From the NCBI GenBank assembly GCA_945271245.1, contig CALYPF010000002.1, positions 1-63,195 on the forward strand: a DNA stretch of 63,195 nt, given 5' to 3'. Shown here piece after piece: positions 29,002 to 38,126 of this stretch; position 1 is the first letter of the stretch, and the number at the start of each line of letters is the position of its first letter. The notes below the pieces were generated by a model that saw nothing but the letters and a program-made list of their open reading frames with translations, ran no database searches and was not told where the DNA came from. The position numbers were made by a program, and so were the translations under genes. Source of the DNA: an uncultured Enterobacteriaceae bacterium (GTDB lineage: Bacteria > Pseudomonadota > Gammaproteobacteria > Enterobacterales > Enterobacteriaceae).

Positions 29002-30806
29002 TAGTAGACATCTCGCTGATAGCGGCGCTCAATGCGCAGCTCGCTTAAATATTCATCCGCCGCATCACGGTCCATGTCGCCAAAATCTGCAATCACGTCC
29101 AGCAGCGCCTGTTCCACGTCTTTCGCCATACGGGCAGCGTCGCCGCACACGTAAATATGCGCGCCGTCACCGAGCCAGCGCCAGATTTCCGCGCCCTGCT
29201 CGCGTAATTTATCCTGTACGTAGATTTTTTGCCGCTCGTCGCGGGACCAGGCAAGGTCAATTCGGCTGAGTAGTCCTTCTTTGTAGTAGCGCTGCCATTC
29301 CACCTGATACAGAAAATCTTCAGTAAAGTGCGGGTTGCCGAAAAATAGCCAGTTTTTACCCGTTGCACCTTCTGCCGCACGCTGCTGCATAAAAGCCCGA
29401 AACGGCGCAATGCCGGTGCCGGGGCCAATCATGATAATTGGCGTCTCCGGGCTGGCGGGCAGGCGAAAACGATCGTTATGCTCGATAAATATGCGAACTT
29501 CACCGTCTTCTTCAAGCCTGTCGGCAAGGAAACCGGATGCGCCGCCCGAGCGCGCCCGACCTTCGATGTGATAGCGCACGGCGCCGACGGTGATATGCAC
29601 TTCGTTACCGACTTCCGCCTGCGCAGAGGCGATGGAGTACAGGCGCGGCGTAAGCGGGCGCAATAGTTCAGTCAGCGCCTGAGCGTCTATTTGCGCCGGA
29701 GAGAAACGTACCATATCGACAATCGGCGTGGCGGCCGCATAGCGCTGCAGCTTATCGCTATCCCCCACCAGCGGCAGTAGCGCTTCGCTGCGGGTCAGCG
29801 TGGCGTAGTTTTCCACTATACCGGCGGTGTTTACCGTGAGTTCAAAGCGCCGCTGCAGGGCTTCGGCCAGCGGCAGCGTTTGCCCGCCGACACTCACCGC
29901 GTCGTCTCCGTTGAGCCACAGTAGCCCGATTAACTCCTGCACCAGCGCCGGGTCGTTTTGATACCAGACGCCAAGCGCATCCCCCGGCTGATAGCGCAGA
30001 CCGGAATCCCCCAACTCAATTTCAATATGGCGCACGTCTTTCTCAGAATCACGCCCGGTTATTTTTTGATTCAGCGCCAGCGTCGCCGTCAGCGGCGCCT
30101 GTTTGCTGTAAGGGCTGGAATGTACCTCATTCACCGCGCCGGTTACCGCAGCCCCGGAGGTAGGCGGCTCTCCCTGCGCCACGCGTGACGCCAGCGCCGC
30201 AGCAACCCGCGCGCGCCAGGCATCGGCGGCGGCCTGATAGTCCACGTCGGCATCCACGCGGTCTAACAAGCGCTCCGCGCCCAGCTCCGCCAGCCGGGCA
30301 TCCAGCGCTTTCCCGGCCTGGCAGAAGAATTCATAGGAACTATCGCCGAGGCCAAACACCGCGAACGCGGTGCTATCCAGGCGCGGCGCTTTTTTCGAAA
30401 ACAGATATTTATGCAGCGCTACCGCTTCTTCCGCGGGTTCGCCTTCTCCCTGGGTTGAGGCCACAACAATCAGCCACTGCTCCGCAGCGATAGTCTTAAA
30501 TTTATACTCTCCGGCGTTGACCAGGTTAACCGTCAGTTTCGCTGCCAGCAGATCATCGCGCAGGGATTCAGCAACGCGCCTTGCATTCCCGGTTTGGGAA
30601 GCGGAGATAAGCGTAATCGCCGGTGCGCCGTGAGTCACCTGCGGCACGGCGCTGGACGCACCGGGCTGAGCGTTCAGCGCGCCCCAGCAATAGCCTGCCA
30701 CCCACGCTAACTGCGTGGGCGAAAGATCGGACGTCGCCGCCTGCAGCCGCGCGAGCTGCTCCGGGGTGAGCGGCAGCGCCGGCGTAAAAGGAGCCTGTGT
30801 TGTCAT
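29001..30806 (-). CDS. cysJ: sulfite reductase flavoprotein, alpha subunit
   Basis: Transfers electrons from NADPH through FAD and FMN to CysI. The 601-residue protein has an N-terminal flavodoxin domain ([15 protein letters not shown], then [12 protein letters not shown]), a central FAD domain (RLYSIASAQ) and a C-terminal NADP domain ([16 protein letters not shown], ending RYQRDVY). It is the first gene of cysJIH; a CysB-dependent promoter is expected upstream. Confidence 0.98.
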   Translation of the reverse strand: MTTQAPFTPALPLTPEQLARLQAATSDLSPTQLAWVAGYCWGALNAQPGASSAVPQVTHGAPAITLISASQTGNARRVAESLRDDLLAAKLTVNLVNAGEYKFKTIAAEQWLIVVASTQGEGEPAEEAVALHKYLFSKKAPRLDSTAFAVFGLGDSSYEFFCQAGKALDARLAELGAERLLDRVDADVDYQAAADAWRARVAAALASRVAQGEPPTSGAAVTGAVNEVHSSPYSKQAPLTATLALNQKITGRDSEKDVRHIEIELGDSGLRYQPGDALGVWYQNDPALVQELIGLLWLNGDDAVSVGGQTLPLAEALQRRFELTVNTAGIVENYATLTRSEALLPLVGDSDKLQRYAAATPIVDMVRFSPAQIDAQALTELLRPLTPRLYSIASAQAEVGNEVHITVGAVRYHIEGRARSGGASGFLADRLEEDGEVRIFIEHNDRFRLPASPETPIIMIGPGTGIAPFRAFMQQRAAEGATGKNWLFFGNPHFTEDFLYQVEWQRYYKEGLLSRIDLAWSRDERQKIYVQDKLREQGAEIWRWLGDGAHIYVCGDAARMAKDVEQALLDVIADFGDMDRDAADEYLSELRIERRYQRDVY

Positions 30807-31432
30807 GCGTTATTTTTTCCTCAACCTGCAACCACCCAAACGCGGATTTCCGGCTCTGGCAATCCGATAATCCGTAAATAGATGCCAATAGCGCAGGCGA
30901 TCGTTTCAGGGTAAACCGACGGCCAGAGAGCCTTAATCGCGGCTTACGTTCAGGTCTGCACCGGGTTTTAACATCAGGGGATAAGGTAACTCAGTGAAAG
31001 AATGCGTATGAAAGAAAGGATGGCAATAACAAATAACTAAATGCGCTAACCGCTTTTATAGGTACTGAATATCGCTGAAAGCGGTTATCTATGTTGCTGA
31101 TTATTAATTAGAAATTCAGATGGCATCGGGCAGGAAATAACTGAAGGGCAAAATTCTCGCACGCTGTGAAGCGGCATTATTTTATTACCGCCGCTGCGTA
31201 CCCTTTGGATGCCTAATCGGAGACCGCTGTCAGGGAGCGTGCTGACTGAGGGGAGCCGCGAAGTCTATTTCCTGATACGGCATCGATACTGGCAAGAATA
31301 AAATGAGTCAATATAAGTAAAATAGGGATAACCCAAAGGCAGCGCTCTGGAATAGCTACGAGCGGCTAACTCGGTATAAACCGGGCCGCTCATCAATTGT
31401 GGGTTAACATAGCTGACGATTATGCGTGAAGG
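30807..31432. other. intergenic region upstream of cysJ
   Basis: 626 nt with no gene that I can support. The left part should contain the cysJIH promoter and CysB sites on the minus strand. An inverted repeat AACCGCTTT...AAAGCGGTT lies near 31048-31087. I see no RNA gene or mobile element. Confidence 0.4.
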
Positions 31433-31906
31433 CTAGTAACTGGCGATAAAACGGGAGCTGATAGCCCTATCCAGGCCCCACGGCCCGCAGCCTTGTATAA
31501 TCAGCATAATACAAATAAGGATATAAGACGGCTCGGGTAAATAAAACAGCCAGCTATACCAGGTCAGTATATTCAGGCCGCCCGGTATATGGTGCAAACC
31601 CACGGTAAATAGCGCTACAGTGTTGATAATAATGAGCACCAGCGCACCTGGTCGGGTCAGAAACCCTACGGCGACCAGCAAACCGCACAGCATTTCGCAC
31701 AAAGCCACAAATACAGCCATAAACGTTGGGAAAAATATGCCAGCCTGAATCATAGTTTCCAGCATCAACGCCTGGTTTTCAGGCACAAACACTTTATTAA
31801 AACCTGAAGCGAAAAAGAATAAACCCAGAGCAATGCGCATTAACGTCAGCGGTAAATATTTAGCGTTTCCCGGCGAGTTAAGCAGAGGTCACAGGATCTT
31901 CGGCAT
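31433..31906 (-). pseudogene. DoxX-family inner-membrane protein with TGA at codon 6
   Basis: DoxX-type membrane protein of unknown role. Four hydrophobic segments are visible, with the family pattern LMRIALGLFFFASGFNKVF at the start and GFLTRPGALVLIIIN in the middle. The best start (31906, GGAG 5 nt upstream) reads M-P-K-I-L and then TGA (31889-31891). After it the same frame continues PLLNSPGNAKYLPLTL into the first conserved helix, so the natural N-terminus appears cut by a stop. The next ATG (31840) would give 135 residues that keep the first helix but lose about 22 residues. It could be a shortened but working gene. Confidence 0.6.
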
Positions 31907-32543
31907 AATGACTCCGAATTTATTAAAGAATACGCCATCATAAGTTCTGCCAAAGTGGCAGTCCAGCCGCAAATAGAACCACTTTGTAGCCAGGCAGAAT
32001 AAGCAGCCAGTTTAAACCAGCTTTAACATATTTATGTAATATAATGATTTTTAACTTAATCAATAATATATGCTCCAGTGTATTCTCCTAAAAAGCTCCA
32101 ATTTATAGGCTTCCAATCACCGGTCTCAACGCCGGCTAATTTTAAAAACGCTGGACATCGCTTAAATAAACCCGATGGCACTATTCTTTAAAGTATCCCC
32201 GCCGGGTTTAATTAAATGGCAGCACGTTGTTATTTATTAAGGCAGAACGCATATATTTCACTTGCCTGATATTTCGGGGATAGCAATCCCCCTTACTGGC
32301 AGCTATGAAAATAACGATTTGCAGGAAGTGACTAATAGATTACAAAAATCGCCTTTCCTGCAGACCAGAACTTCGCTTATCGCAGCCGCATAACACCGCC
32401 GCAACCGCCGGCTTTAGCCTACCCGACAACGATGCAGCCAGCGTCGCCGCGTGAAATTTCGGGCTTTAATTAATGCTAAAAAACGTTAATTCCTGTACCC
32501 TACGCCGGTTTTTTTGCCATTTTTGCCACTCTGCGAGTCTGTT
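31907..32543. other. intergenic region between the DoxX gene and queD
   Basis: 637 nt, AT-rich on the left. No credible gene on either strand. Interrupted inverted repeats (TTCTGCC near 31942 and GGCAGAA near 31995) could be an operator for the DoxX gene. The divergent promoters of the DoxX gene and queD should lie here. Confidence 0.35.
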
Positions 32544-32906
32544 ATGCCAACCGTACTGTTTAAAGATTTCACTTTCGAAGCTGCTCACCGTCTGCCGCAC
32601 GTGCCGGAAGGCCATAAATGCGGGCGCCTGCACGGTCACTCTTTTATGGTGCGCCTGGAAATTACCGGGGAGGTCGACCCGCATACCGGCTGGGTGATGG
32701 ACTTTGCAGAGTTGAAAGCCGCGTTTAAACCCACGCTGGATAGCCTCGATCATTACTATTTGAACGACATCCCCGGGCTGGAAAATCCTACCAGCGAAGT
32801 ACTGGCGCACTGGATTTGGCAGCAAATGAAACCCAATTTACCTCTGCTGAGCGCCGTGCTGGTAAAAGAAACCTGCACCGCAGGCTGCGTCTACCGCGGC
32901 GACTAA
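32544..32906 (+). CDS. queD: 6-carboxy-5,6,7,8-tetrahydropterin synthase
   Basis: First dedicated step of queuosine synthesis, converting dihydroneopterin triphosphate to carboxytetrahydropterin. I start at 32544 (120 aa, matching E. coli 121). Zinc-binding and catalytic residues appear in [11 protein letters not shown] and CGRLHGHSF. queE and queF are also in this window, at separate loci. Confidence 0.95.
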   Translation: MPTVLFKDFTFEAAHRLPHVPEGHKCGRLHGHSFMVRLEITGEVDPHTGWVMDFAELKAAFKPTLDSLDHYYLNDIPGLENPTSEVLAHWIWQQMKPNLPLLSAVLVKETCTAGCVYRGD

Positions 32907-32986
32907 TTCCCGCCTTTGCGGCAGGCATCAAACTCCCCTTTAAACCGCCATGTTAGGGTTGTGCCCTCAGGAAGAGAGGAGCACAG

Positions 32987-34255
32987 ATGGCGGACGACTA
33001 CGACGTAATTATTATCGGCGCCGGGGTTGCAGGCAGCGCCTGCGCCCTGCTCTGCGCCCGCGCCGGGCTTTCGGTACTGCTTATCGAGCGCGGCGAGCAG
33101 CCCGGCAGTAAAAACCTCTCCGGCGGCAGGCTTTACGGCTACGCGCTGGCGGACATCGTTCCCGATTTTCAAACCAGCGCCCCGCTGGAGCGGCACATTA
33201 CCCGCGAGAACTTCTCCCTGCTCACCGCCGATGGTGATACTACGCTAAGCGGCAACCACCCGGTGAACGAGTCGTGGAGCGTGCTGCGCGCCCGGTTCGA
33301 TCCCTGGCTGGCGGCCCGGGCCGAAGCGGCGGGAGCGCAGCTACTGTGCGGCGTGACGGCTGAGCGCTTGCATCAGCAGGGAGCGCGCATCGCGGGCGTA
33401 GTCTGCGAAGGCGAAGCGCTGACGGCACGGGTAGTGGTGCTGGCGGAAGGGGCAAACAGCGAACTGGCGGAACGCAGCGGGCTGCGCCCGGCACCGGCGC
33501 TGGAAAGTATGGCGCTGGGTATTAAAGAGACGCTCGCGCTCGATCCGGCGCTTATGCAGGCGCGCTTTCGGCTGGAAGAAAATGGCGGCCTCGCCTGGCT
33601 GTTCAGCGGGCATCTGTTCGGCAGCCAACCCGGCGGCGCTTTCTTATATACCAACCGGCATACGCTGTCGCTGGGGGTTGTCGCGCCGCTCTCTTCGCTG
33701 CGCGACGGCCCGGCGGCGGCGGCGACTTTGCTAGGCGCCCTAAAAAATCATCCGTCGGTGCGCCCGCTGGTGCACGGCGCAGAGACGCTGGAGTACGGCG
33801 CACATCTGGTGCCGGAAGGCGGCCTACACGCCCTGCCAGCCCGGCGCGCCGGCGCGGGCTGGCTGCTCATCGGCGACGCGCTGGGCACCTGTATTAATAC
33901 CGGGCTGACGGTGCGCGGCATGGATATGGCGTTACTGAACGCGCAGGCGGCGGCAGAAACGGTCATCGCCCATATCCGCGGCCCGGCTTCGTCACTGCCC
34001 GCACTTTACGCCAGCGCGCTGGAAGGCAGCCCGCTGTGGCAGCAGCTCCGGCGCTATCGCCATCATCCTGCGCTGCTGCAAAGCAGCGTCTGGTATCAGC
34101 AGGCGCCGGTTTTCTGTCGGGATGTGCTGGCCGAGATGAGCCGCGCCGACGCGCAAGTTTCTCCGTCCCTTTGGCGAACGCTGCTGCGCCACGGCCACCG
34201 CGCGGGCTTACGGCGGCTGTCGGCTACTTTACTAAGGAGCTTGAAATGTCTGTAA
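32987..34255 (+). CDS. ygcN: YgcN, FixC-like FAD oxidoreductase (ETF:quinone-type)
   Basis: Predicted FAD-dependent dehydrogenase of the FixC / ETF-quinone oxidoreductase family (422 aa). The dinucleotide-binding start VIIGAGVAGSACALLCARAG is at about 9-28, and the second FAD motif WLLIGDALGTCINTGLTVRG is near 290. AGGA is well placed upstream. It overlaps ygcO by 10 nt. With YgcO (ferredoxin-like) and YgcQ/YgcR (ETF), it should pass electrons from a dehydrogenase, possibly YgcU, to the quinone pool. Function is inferred from family and neighbours. Confidence 0.88.
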   Translation: MADDYDVIIIGAGVAGSACALLCARAGLSVLLIERGEQPGSKNLSGGRLYGYALADIVPDFQTSAPLERHITRENFSLLTADGDTTLSGNHPVNESWSVLRARFDPWLAARAEAAGAQLLCGVTAERLHQQGARIAGVVCEGEALTARVVVLAEGANSELAERSGLRPAPALESMALGIKETLALDPALMQARFRLEENGGLAWLFSGHLFGSQPGGAFLYTNRHTLSLGVVAPLSSLRDGPAAAATLLGALKNHPSVRPLVHGAETLEYGAHLVPEGGLHALPARRAGAGWLLIGDALGTCINTGLTVRGMDMALLNAQAAAETVIAHIRGPASSLPALYASALEGSPLWQQLRRYRHHPALLQSSVWYQQAPVFCRDVLAEMSRADAQVSPSLWRTLLRHGHRAGLRRLSATLLRSLKCL

Positions 34256-34518
34256 ATGAAAGCCTCGCCCGCAATAGTTACGCTGCGGCGGGGCAGTCGC
34301 ATATTGTATTGGCGGAAAACATCAGTGAGGCGCAGTTCGCACTGCTGGAAAAAGTCTGCCCCGCCGGGCTGTTTCAGCGCAACGCGGCGGGCGTGGCGAT
34401 GATAAACTATCGCGGCTGTCTGGAGTGCGGCTGCTGTCGAGTGATTGCGGGCTCTTCAACGCTAAAACAGTGGCGCTATCCGGCATCGGGTTGCGGAATA
34501 GCGCTGCGCTTTGGTTAA
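34246..34518 (+). CDS. ygcO: YgcO, FixX-like ferredoxin
   Basis: Small iron-sulfur protein (90 aa) partnering YgcN. The start at 34246 follows AAGGAG and overlaps the ygcN stop. The cysteine-rich stretch NYRGCLECGCCRVI suggests cluster ligands, with further cysteines at CPAGLF and near the C-terminus (SGCGIALRFG), the FixX pattern. No other domain is present. Confidence 0.85.
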   Translation: MSVNESLARNSYAAAGQSHIVLAENISEAQFALLEKVCPAGLFQRNAAGVAMINYRGCLECGCCRVIAGSSTLKQWRYPASGCGIALRFG

Positions 34519-34537
34519 TTAACGTAAGGATCTCTGC

Positions 34538-35116
34538 GTGACGCTACTTCGCCTGTTGAGACAACATCCCATTATTGCTGCCGTAAAAGATAACGCCAGC
34601 CTGCAGCTTGCTATTGATTCCGAGTGCCAGTTTATTTCGGTGCTGTATGGCAATATCTGTACCATCAGCGCGATAGTCCAAAAAATTAAACAGGCCGGAA
34701 AGATAGCCTTTATTCATGTCGATTTGCTGGAAGGCGCATCAAACAAAGAAGTGGTGATCCAGTTTCTTAAGCTGGTGACCAATGCCGATGGGATAATCAG
34801 TACTAAAGCCAGCATGCTGAAGGCCGCCCGCGCCGAAGGCTATTTTTGCATTCATCGGATCTTTCTCGTGGATTCCATCTCTTTTCACAATATCGACAAG
34901 CAGGTCGCCCAGTCGAACGCCGACTGTATCGAGATCCTGCCGGGCTGTATGCCGAAGGTTCTGAGCTGGGTAACGGAGAAGGTGCGCCAGCCGCTGATCG
35001 CCGGCGGGCTGGTCTGCGATGAAGAAGATGCCCGCAATGCTCTGGCCGCAGGCGTCGCCGCGCTCTCTACCACCAATACGGATGTCTGGGCGCTGGCAAA
35101 GAATCTCAATCGCTAA
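34538..35116 (+). CDS. ygcP: YgcP, GlpP-family antiterminator
   Basis: Predicted mRNA-binding antiterminator of the GlpP family (192 aa). In Bacillus, GlpP responds to glycerol 3-phosphate and allows read-through of a leader terminator. Start is GTG at 34538, with AAGGA 8 nt upstream. The TIM-barrel-like features HVDLLEGASNKEVVIQFL, DGIISTKASMLKAAR and ADCIEILPGCMPKV match the family. It is last in ygcNOP and converges with ygcQ, the two stops overlapping by 11 nt. Two leader terminators in front of ygcW and yqcE, 5 kb away in the same cluster, are candidate targets. Confidence 0.85.
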   Translation: MTLLRLLRQHPIIAAVKDNASLQLAIDSECQFISVLYGNICTISAIVQKIKQAGKIAFIHVDLLEGASNKEVVIQFLKLVTNADGIISTKASMLKAARAEGYFCIHRIFLVDSISFHNIDKQVAQSNADCIEILPGCMPKVLSWVTEKVRQPLIAGGLVCDEEDARNALAAGVAALSTTNTDVWALAKNLNR

Positions 35117-35954
35117 CGCTGCGGCATGCCGCCAGCGCCTGCAGCACCTCTTCCGCATCCCCTACAATTCCCACATCCGCAGCGGCGAACACCGGCGCTG
35201 CGGGATCGGTATTAATCGCCACGATAAACTCGCTTTGATTCACTCCGGCCATAAACGCCGCCGCACCGGAAGCGCCGGCGATAATACAGACGGCCGGTGC
35301 CACTGCCTGGCCGGAAACGCCCAGCATACGCTGCTCGTCGCAGCCTCCGCACATTATCCGCTGGCGGGTAAACCCGAGTTCAGCCTTCAACGCGTGCGCC
35401 AGTTCGGTGAATACAGGCGCACTGGCCCCCTGCCCGGTAGCCAGCACGGCGCGTGCAGATTGTAATGGATGCATAGGTCGTTCAAGACACTGCGGCGGCG
35501 AAAGCGCGGCGCGCAGCGGGTGCGGTACGACATTTTCTTCGCTCTCCGGCATTAGCGGATATGCCGCATGCACGGTGGCATCTCGCGCCACAGAGATACA
35601 CAGCGGCAGCGAACTGTAGGCCAGCATCGCCGTCAGCGCACTGCCATAAGCCGCCTTCACTAGGGTTTTATCCGCCACGCTGCACTGGCTGACGCGGCAC
35701 GCGGCGCTGCCCTGCAGCCGCCAGGCGAGGCGGGTTGCCAGTTCATCGCCCTGCGGCGAACCGGGGAACAGCAGTAGCGTAGCCGGTTGCTGTTGGCATA
35801 GCGCCTCAAGCGGTGCCAGCAGCTGCTCCGCCATGAAAAAAGCGCCAGATACCCGCCACAGTATCTGCGGTTGATTCTCCAGCCGATTATTGGCCAGGAA
35901 GGCGGCAAGCTCCCGTTCATCGCCCGGCTGCAAAACAATCATTGCGATGGTCAT
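35106..35954 (-). CDS. ygcQ: YgcQ, electron transfer flavoprotein alpha-type subunit
   Basis: ETF alpha-like protein (282 aa). The start at 35954 overlaps the ygcR stop (ATGA), and the N-terminus is MTIAMIVLQPGDERE. The C-terminal FAD-binding region is clear: VLATGQGAS, ICIIAGASGAAAFMAGVNQSEFIVAINTDP-type sequence and APVFAAADVGIVGDAEEVL. It pairs with YgcR and probably feeds YgcN/YgcO. Last gene of the ygcW-U-S-R-Q operon. Confidence 0.87.
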   Translation of the reverse strand: MTIAMIVLQPGDERELAAFLANNRLENQPQILWRVSGAFFMAEQLLAPLEALCQQQPATLLLFPGSPQGDELATRLAWRLQGSAACRVSQCSVADKTLVKAAYGSALTAMLAYSSLPLCISVARDATVHAAYPLMPESEENVVPHPLRAALSPPQCLERPMHPLQSARAVLATGQGASAPVFTELAHALKAELGFTRQRIMCGGCDEQRMLGVSGQAVAPAVCIIAGASGAAAFMAGVNQSEFIVAINTDPAAPVFAAADVGIVGDAEEVLQALAACRSVSD

Positions 35955-36739
35955 CAGCGCATCCTCCGGCTCAGATAGGTTTCCCAGAGCCGCTGCGCGC
36001 TCTCTCGTGCGCTGTCGGCGGCGATAATCTCGCCAGCCCGCTGCGAGGCTGGCCTTGTTAGCGCCGTGCAAGAGAGCGCCGGCGCGCGGCAATCACAGAA
36101 CGCAACGCGGTCAACCGTTGCATTCGCCGCCGCCAGCCTGGCGCGCATCCCCGGCACCCGCAGCGCCATTTGGCCGCGGTTTTGCACTATTAATACGGCT
36201 GACCCGCTCAGCCGCCACTGGCAGCGCTGACTAAGCGTGTCACACTGCGCCGTAAAGCCGCCCGTCTGTGGGTCTGCCTCTAACCCGGTGACGCCACCGA
36301 GGCAGGGCCAGCCGAGCATTTCCGCCAGCAGCCAGCCGGTCTGGCCGTTCTGCCCTTCACTGCTTTGGCTGCCCAATAACACCAGCGAAATTGCCTCATC
36401 GTTAACCCGCTTGGCAATTTGATGGGCCACTAATGCCGGAGCAAAACGCACATCCGGCGCGCCGGTCACCAGCGAGCGGTGGGTAAACCCCAGCGCCGCT
36501 AAATGCCGCAGCAGCGGGATTGCGCGCTCGTCGCCAATCGCGATAGCGCTCAGGGACAGCAGTGGATTATGCTCTTTTGCCTGGAGCATTAGTTCCGCCG
36601 CTCCCTGTTCATCATTTCCCATTGTCACGCGCATTAATTCCGGCGTCGGCCCGCTATTCCCCTGTGCCGCCGTCTGCCAGTCAGCCTCACTCAGCATGCC
36701 GAGATCCGGCTCGGCTTTAAATGCCAACAGAATGTTCAT
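35954..36739 (-). CDS. ygcR: YgcR, electron transfer flavoprotein beta-type subunit
   Basis: ETF beta-like protein (261 aa). I start it at 36739, MNILLAFKAEPDLGML, as in E. coli YgcR; this start lies 23 nt inside the 3' end of ygcS. The nucleotide-binding stretch LVLLGSQSSEGQNGQTGWLLAEMLGWP is the ETF-beta signature. Translationally coupled to ygcQ. Confidence 0.88.
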   Translation of the reverse strand: MNILLAFKAEPDLGMLSEADWQTAAQGNSGPTPELMRVTMGNDEQGAAELMLQAKEHNPLLSLSAIAIGDERAIPLLRHLAALGFTHRSLVTGAPDVRFAPALVAHQIAKRVNDEAISLVLLGSQSSEGQNGQTGWLLAEMLGWPCLGGVTGLEADPQTGGFTAQCDTLSQRCQWRLSGSAVLIVQNRGQMALRVPGMRARLAAANATVDRVAFCDCRAPALSCTALTRPASQRAGEIIAADSARESAQRLWETYLSRRMR

Positions 36740-38072
36740 TGTCTCTTCCCTGCGCCGCTGGGCCGCCGTCGGCGGCATCAACCAGCGATAAATTTTTAGT
36801 TTCCGGCGCCCACAGCATCGACACCACCAGCCCGCCCAGCAGTACGCCAACCAGCAGCAACAGCGTGGTGCGCATGCCCCAGTTTGCCAGCGCTACCGGT
36901 AGCAGGCCGGTGCTGATTGCCGCACCCAGCCGGCTCATGGATGTCGCAAATCCGACGCCAAGCGAGCGAATATCGGTAGGAAAGCTTTCCGCTGGCAGGA
37001 TGCCCACCAGGTTGCTGGCGGCGGAAATTGTCATGCTAAATAGAGTAAACAGCAGCAAAATCGCCGGTCCGTGCGCCGGTGGGGTGAACGCCAGCGCGGT
37101 AAGCGTAATCGCCAGCAGCAAAAAGCTGCCGATTAAAAATTGCCGCCGGGAGAGTAGCCAGGTGAGTACCAATCCCAATACGGCGCCTACAATAAGCAGC
37201 ATATTCAGTATCAGGCTGGCGGTTAGCGCATCTTCCAGACCGATGGTTTTCGCGATGGCCGGTAGCCAGGTGTAAATCACGAACCACGGCACTACCAGGC
37301 AGATAAAAAACAGGCTGTTGAAGGCCGTGCGCCGCCAATAGCGGGCGGAAAACAGCGTGCTGATGCGACGAGTGGTAGCGACAGATATTTCATCCCCCGG
37401 CAGGACATTGGCGCCGAGAAAGCGCCGCACAATATCGTGCGCCTCGCTGATACGCCCCTGACGCATTAGCCAGCGCGGCGACTGCGGGGTACCAAGCCTC
37501 ATAAGTGTAATAATTAATGCCGGTAGCGCGGTCGAGGCTAGCAGCCAGCGCCATGCACCGGGCGCGCTTTCAATCCACGCATGGCCGGCGACGCTCGCCA
37601 GCACGTAGCCGATGGTCCAGACCACGCTGAACATCCCAAGCAGCATGCCGCGATAGCGTTTGGGGGAAAACTCGGCCAGCAGCGTATGGCCAACCGAATA
37701 GTCGCCGCCCAGACCAAAGCCTATCAGGATGCGCAGCAAGATAAGCTGCTCGGGTGAGACGACAAAAAACTGTAAAAACGAGGCCAGCGTGATGAGCATA
37801 AAACTGAAGGTAAAAATCCGCTGGCGCCCAATACGATCCGAGATCCAGCCCAGGATCAGGCTGCCGAGAAACAGGCCGAATAGCGCAGAACTGCCAATTA
37901 GCCCTTCCTAAATTGGCGTGAGCTGCATTTGCGGCTGAAGTGAAATCATGGCGTAACCGATAACCCCCAGCACATAGCCGTCGGTCAGGTGCGCGCCAAA
38001 CGTCAGCCCGGCGATACGCCAGTGAAAACGGGTAAGTGGAAGGTCGTCCATACGTACCGGTGACGCGTTCAT
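36717..38072 (-). pseudogene. ygcS: YgcS, MFS transporter, interrupted by an in-frame TAG
   Basis: Major facilitator superfamily transporter of the sugar/metabolite type (12 TM expected, 451 codons). From the ATG at 38072 the frame gives MNASPVRMDDLPLTRFHW..., matching E. coli YgcS. It then meets TAG at 37908-37910 (codon 55), in the sequence QLTPI-stop-EGLIGSSALF. Downstream the same frame continues without further damage to 36717 (FGLGGDYSVGHTLLAEF, NLVGILPAESFPTDIRSLGVGF). A single base change explains the stop. The N-terminal helices would be lost, so transport is doubtful unless a suppressor tRNA exists. Confidence 0.88.
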
Positions 38073-38126
38073 CGTTCCCTCCCTTGTACGAAGAATGGCT
38101 TCCCTGCCGGGAAGCCATTAAGACGG

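Noticed and set aside
31889-31891. TGA in the DoxX gene as selenocysteine
   Set aside because: Position 6 is outside any conserved motif, there is no SECIS-like hairpin after it, and DoxX proteins are not selenoproteins.
37570-38118. A 182-codon open frame overlapping the 5' part of ygcS
   Set aside because: Out of frame with ygcS; the true frame, interrupted by TAG, matches the YgcS family on both sides.
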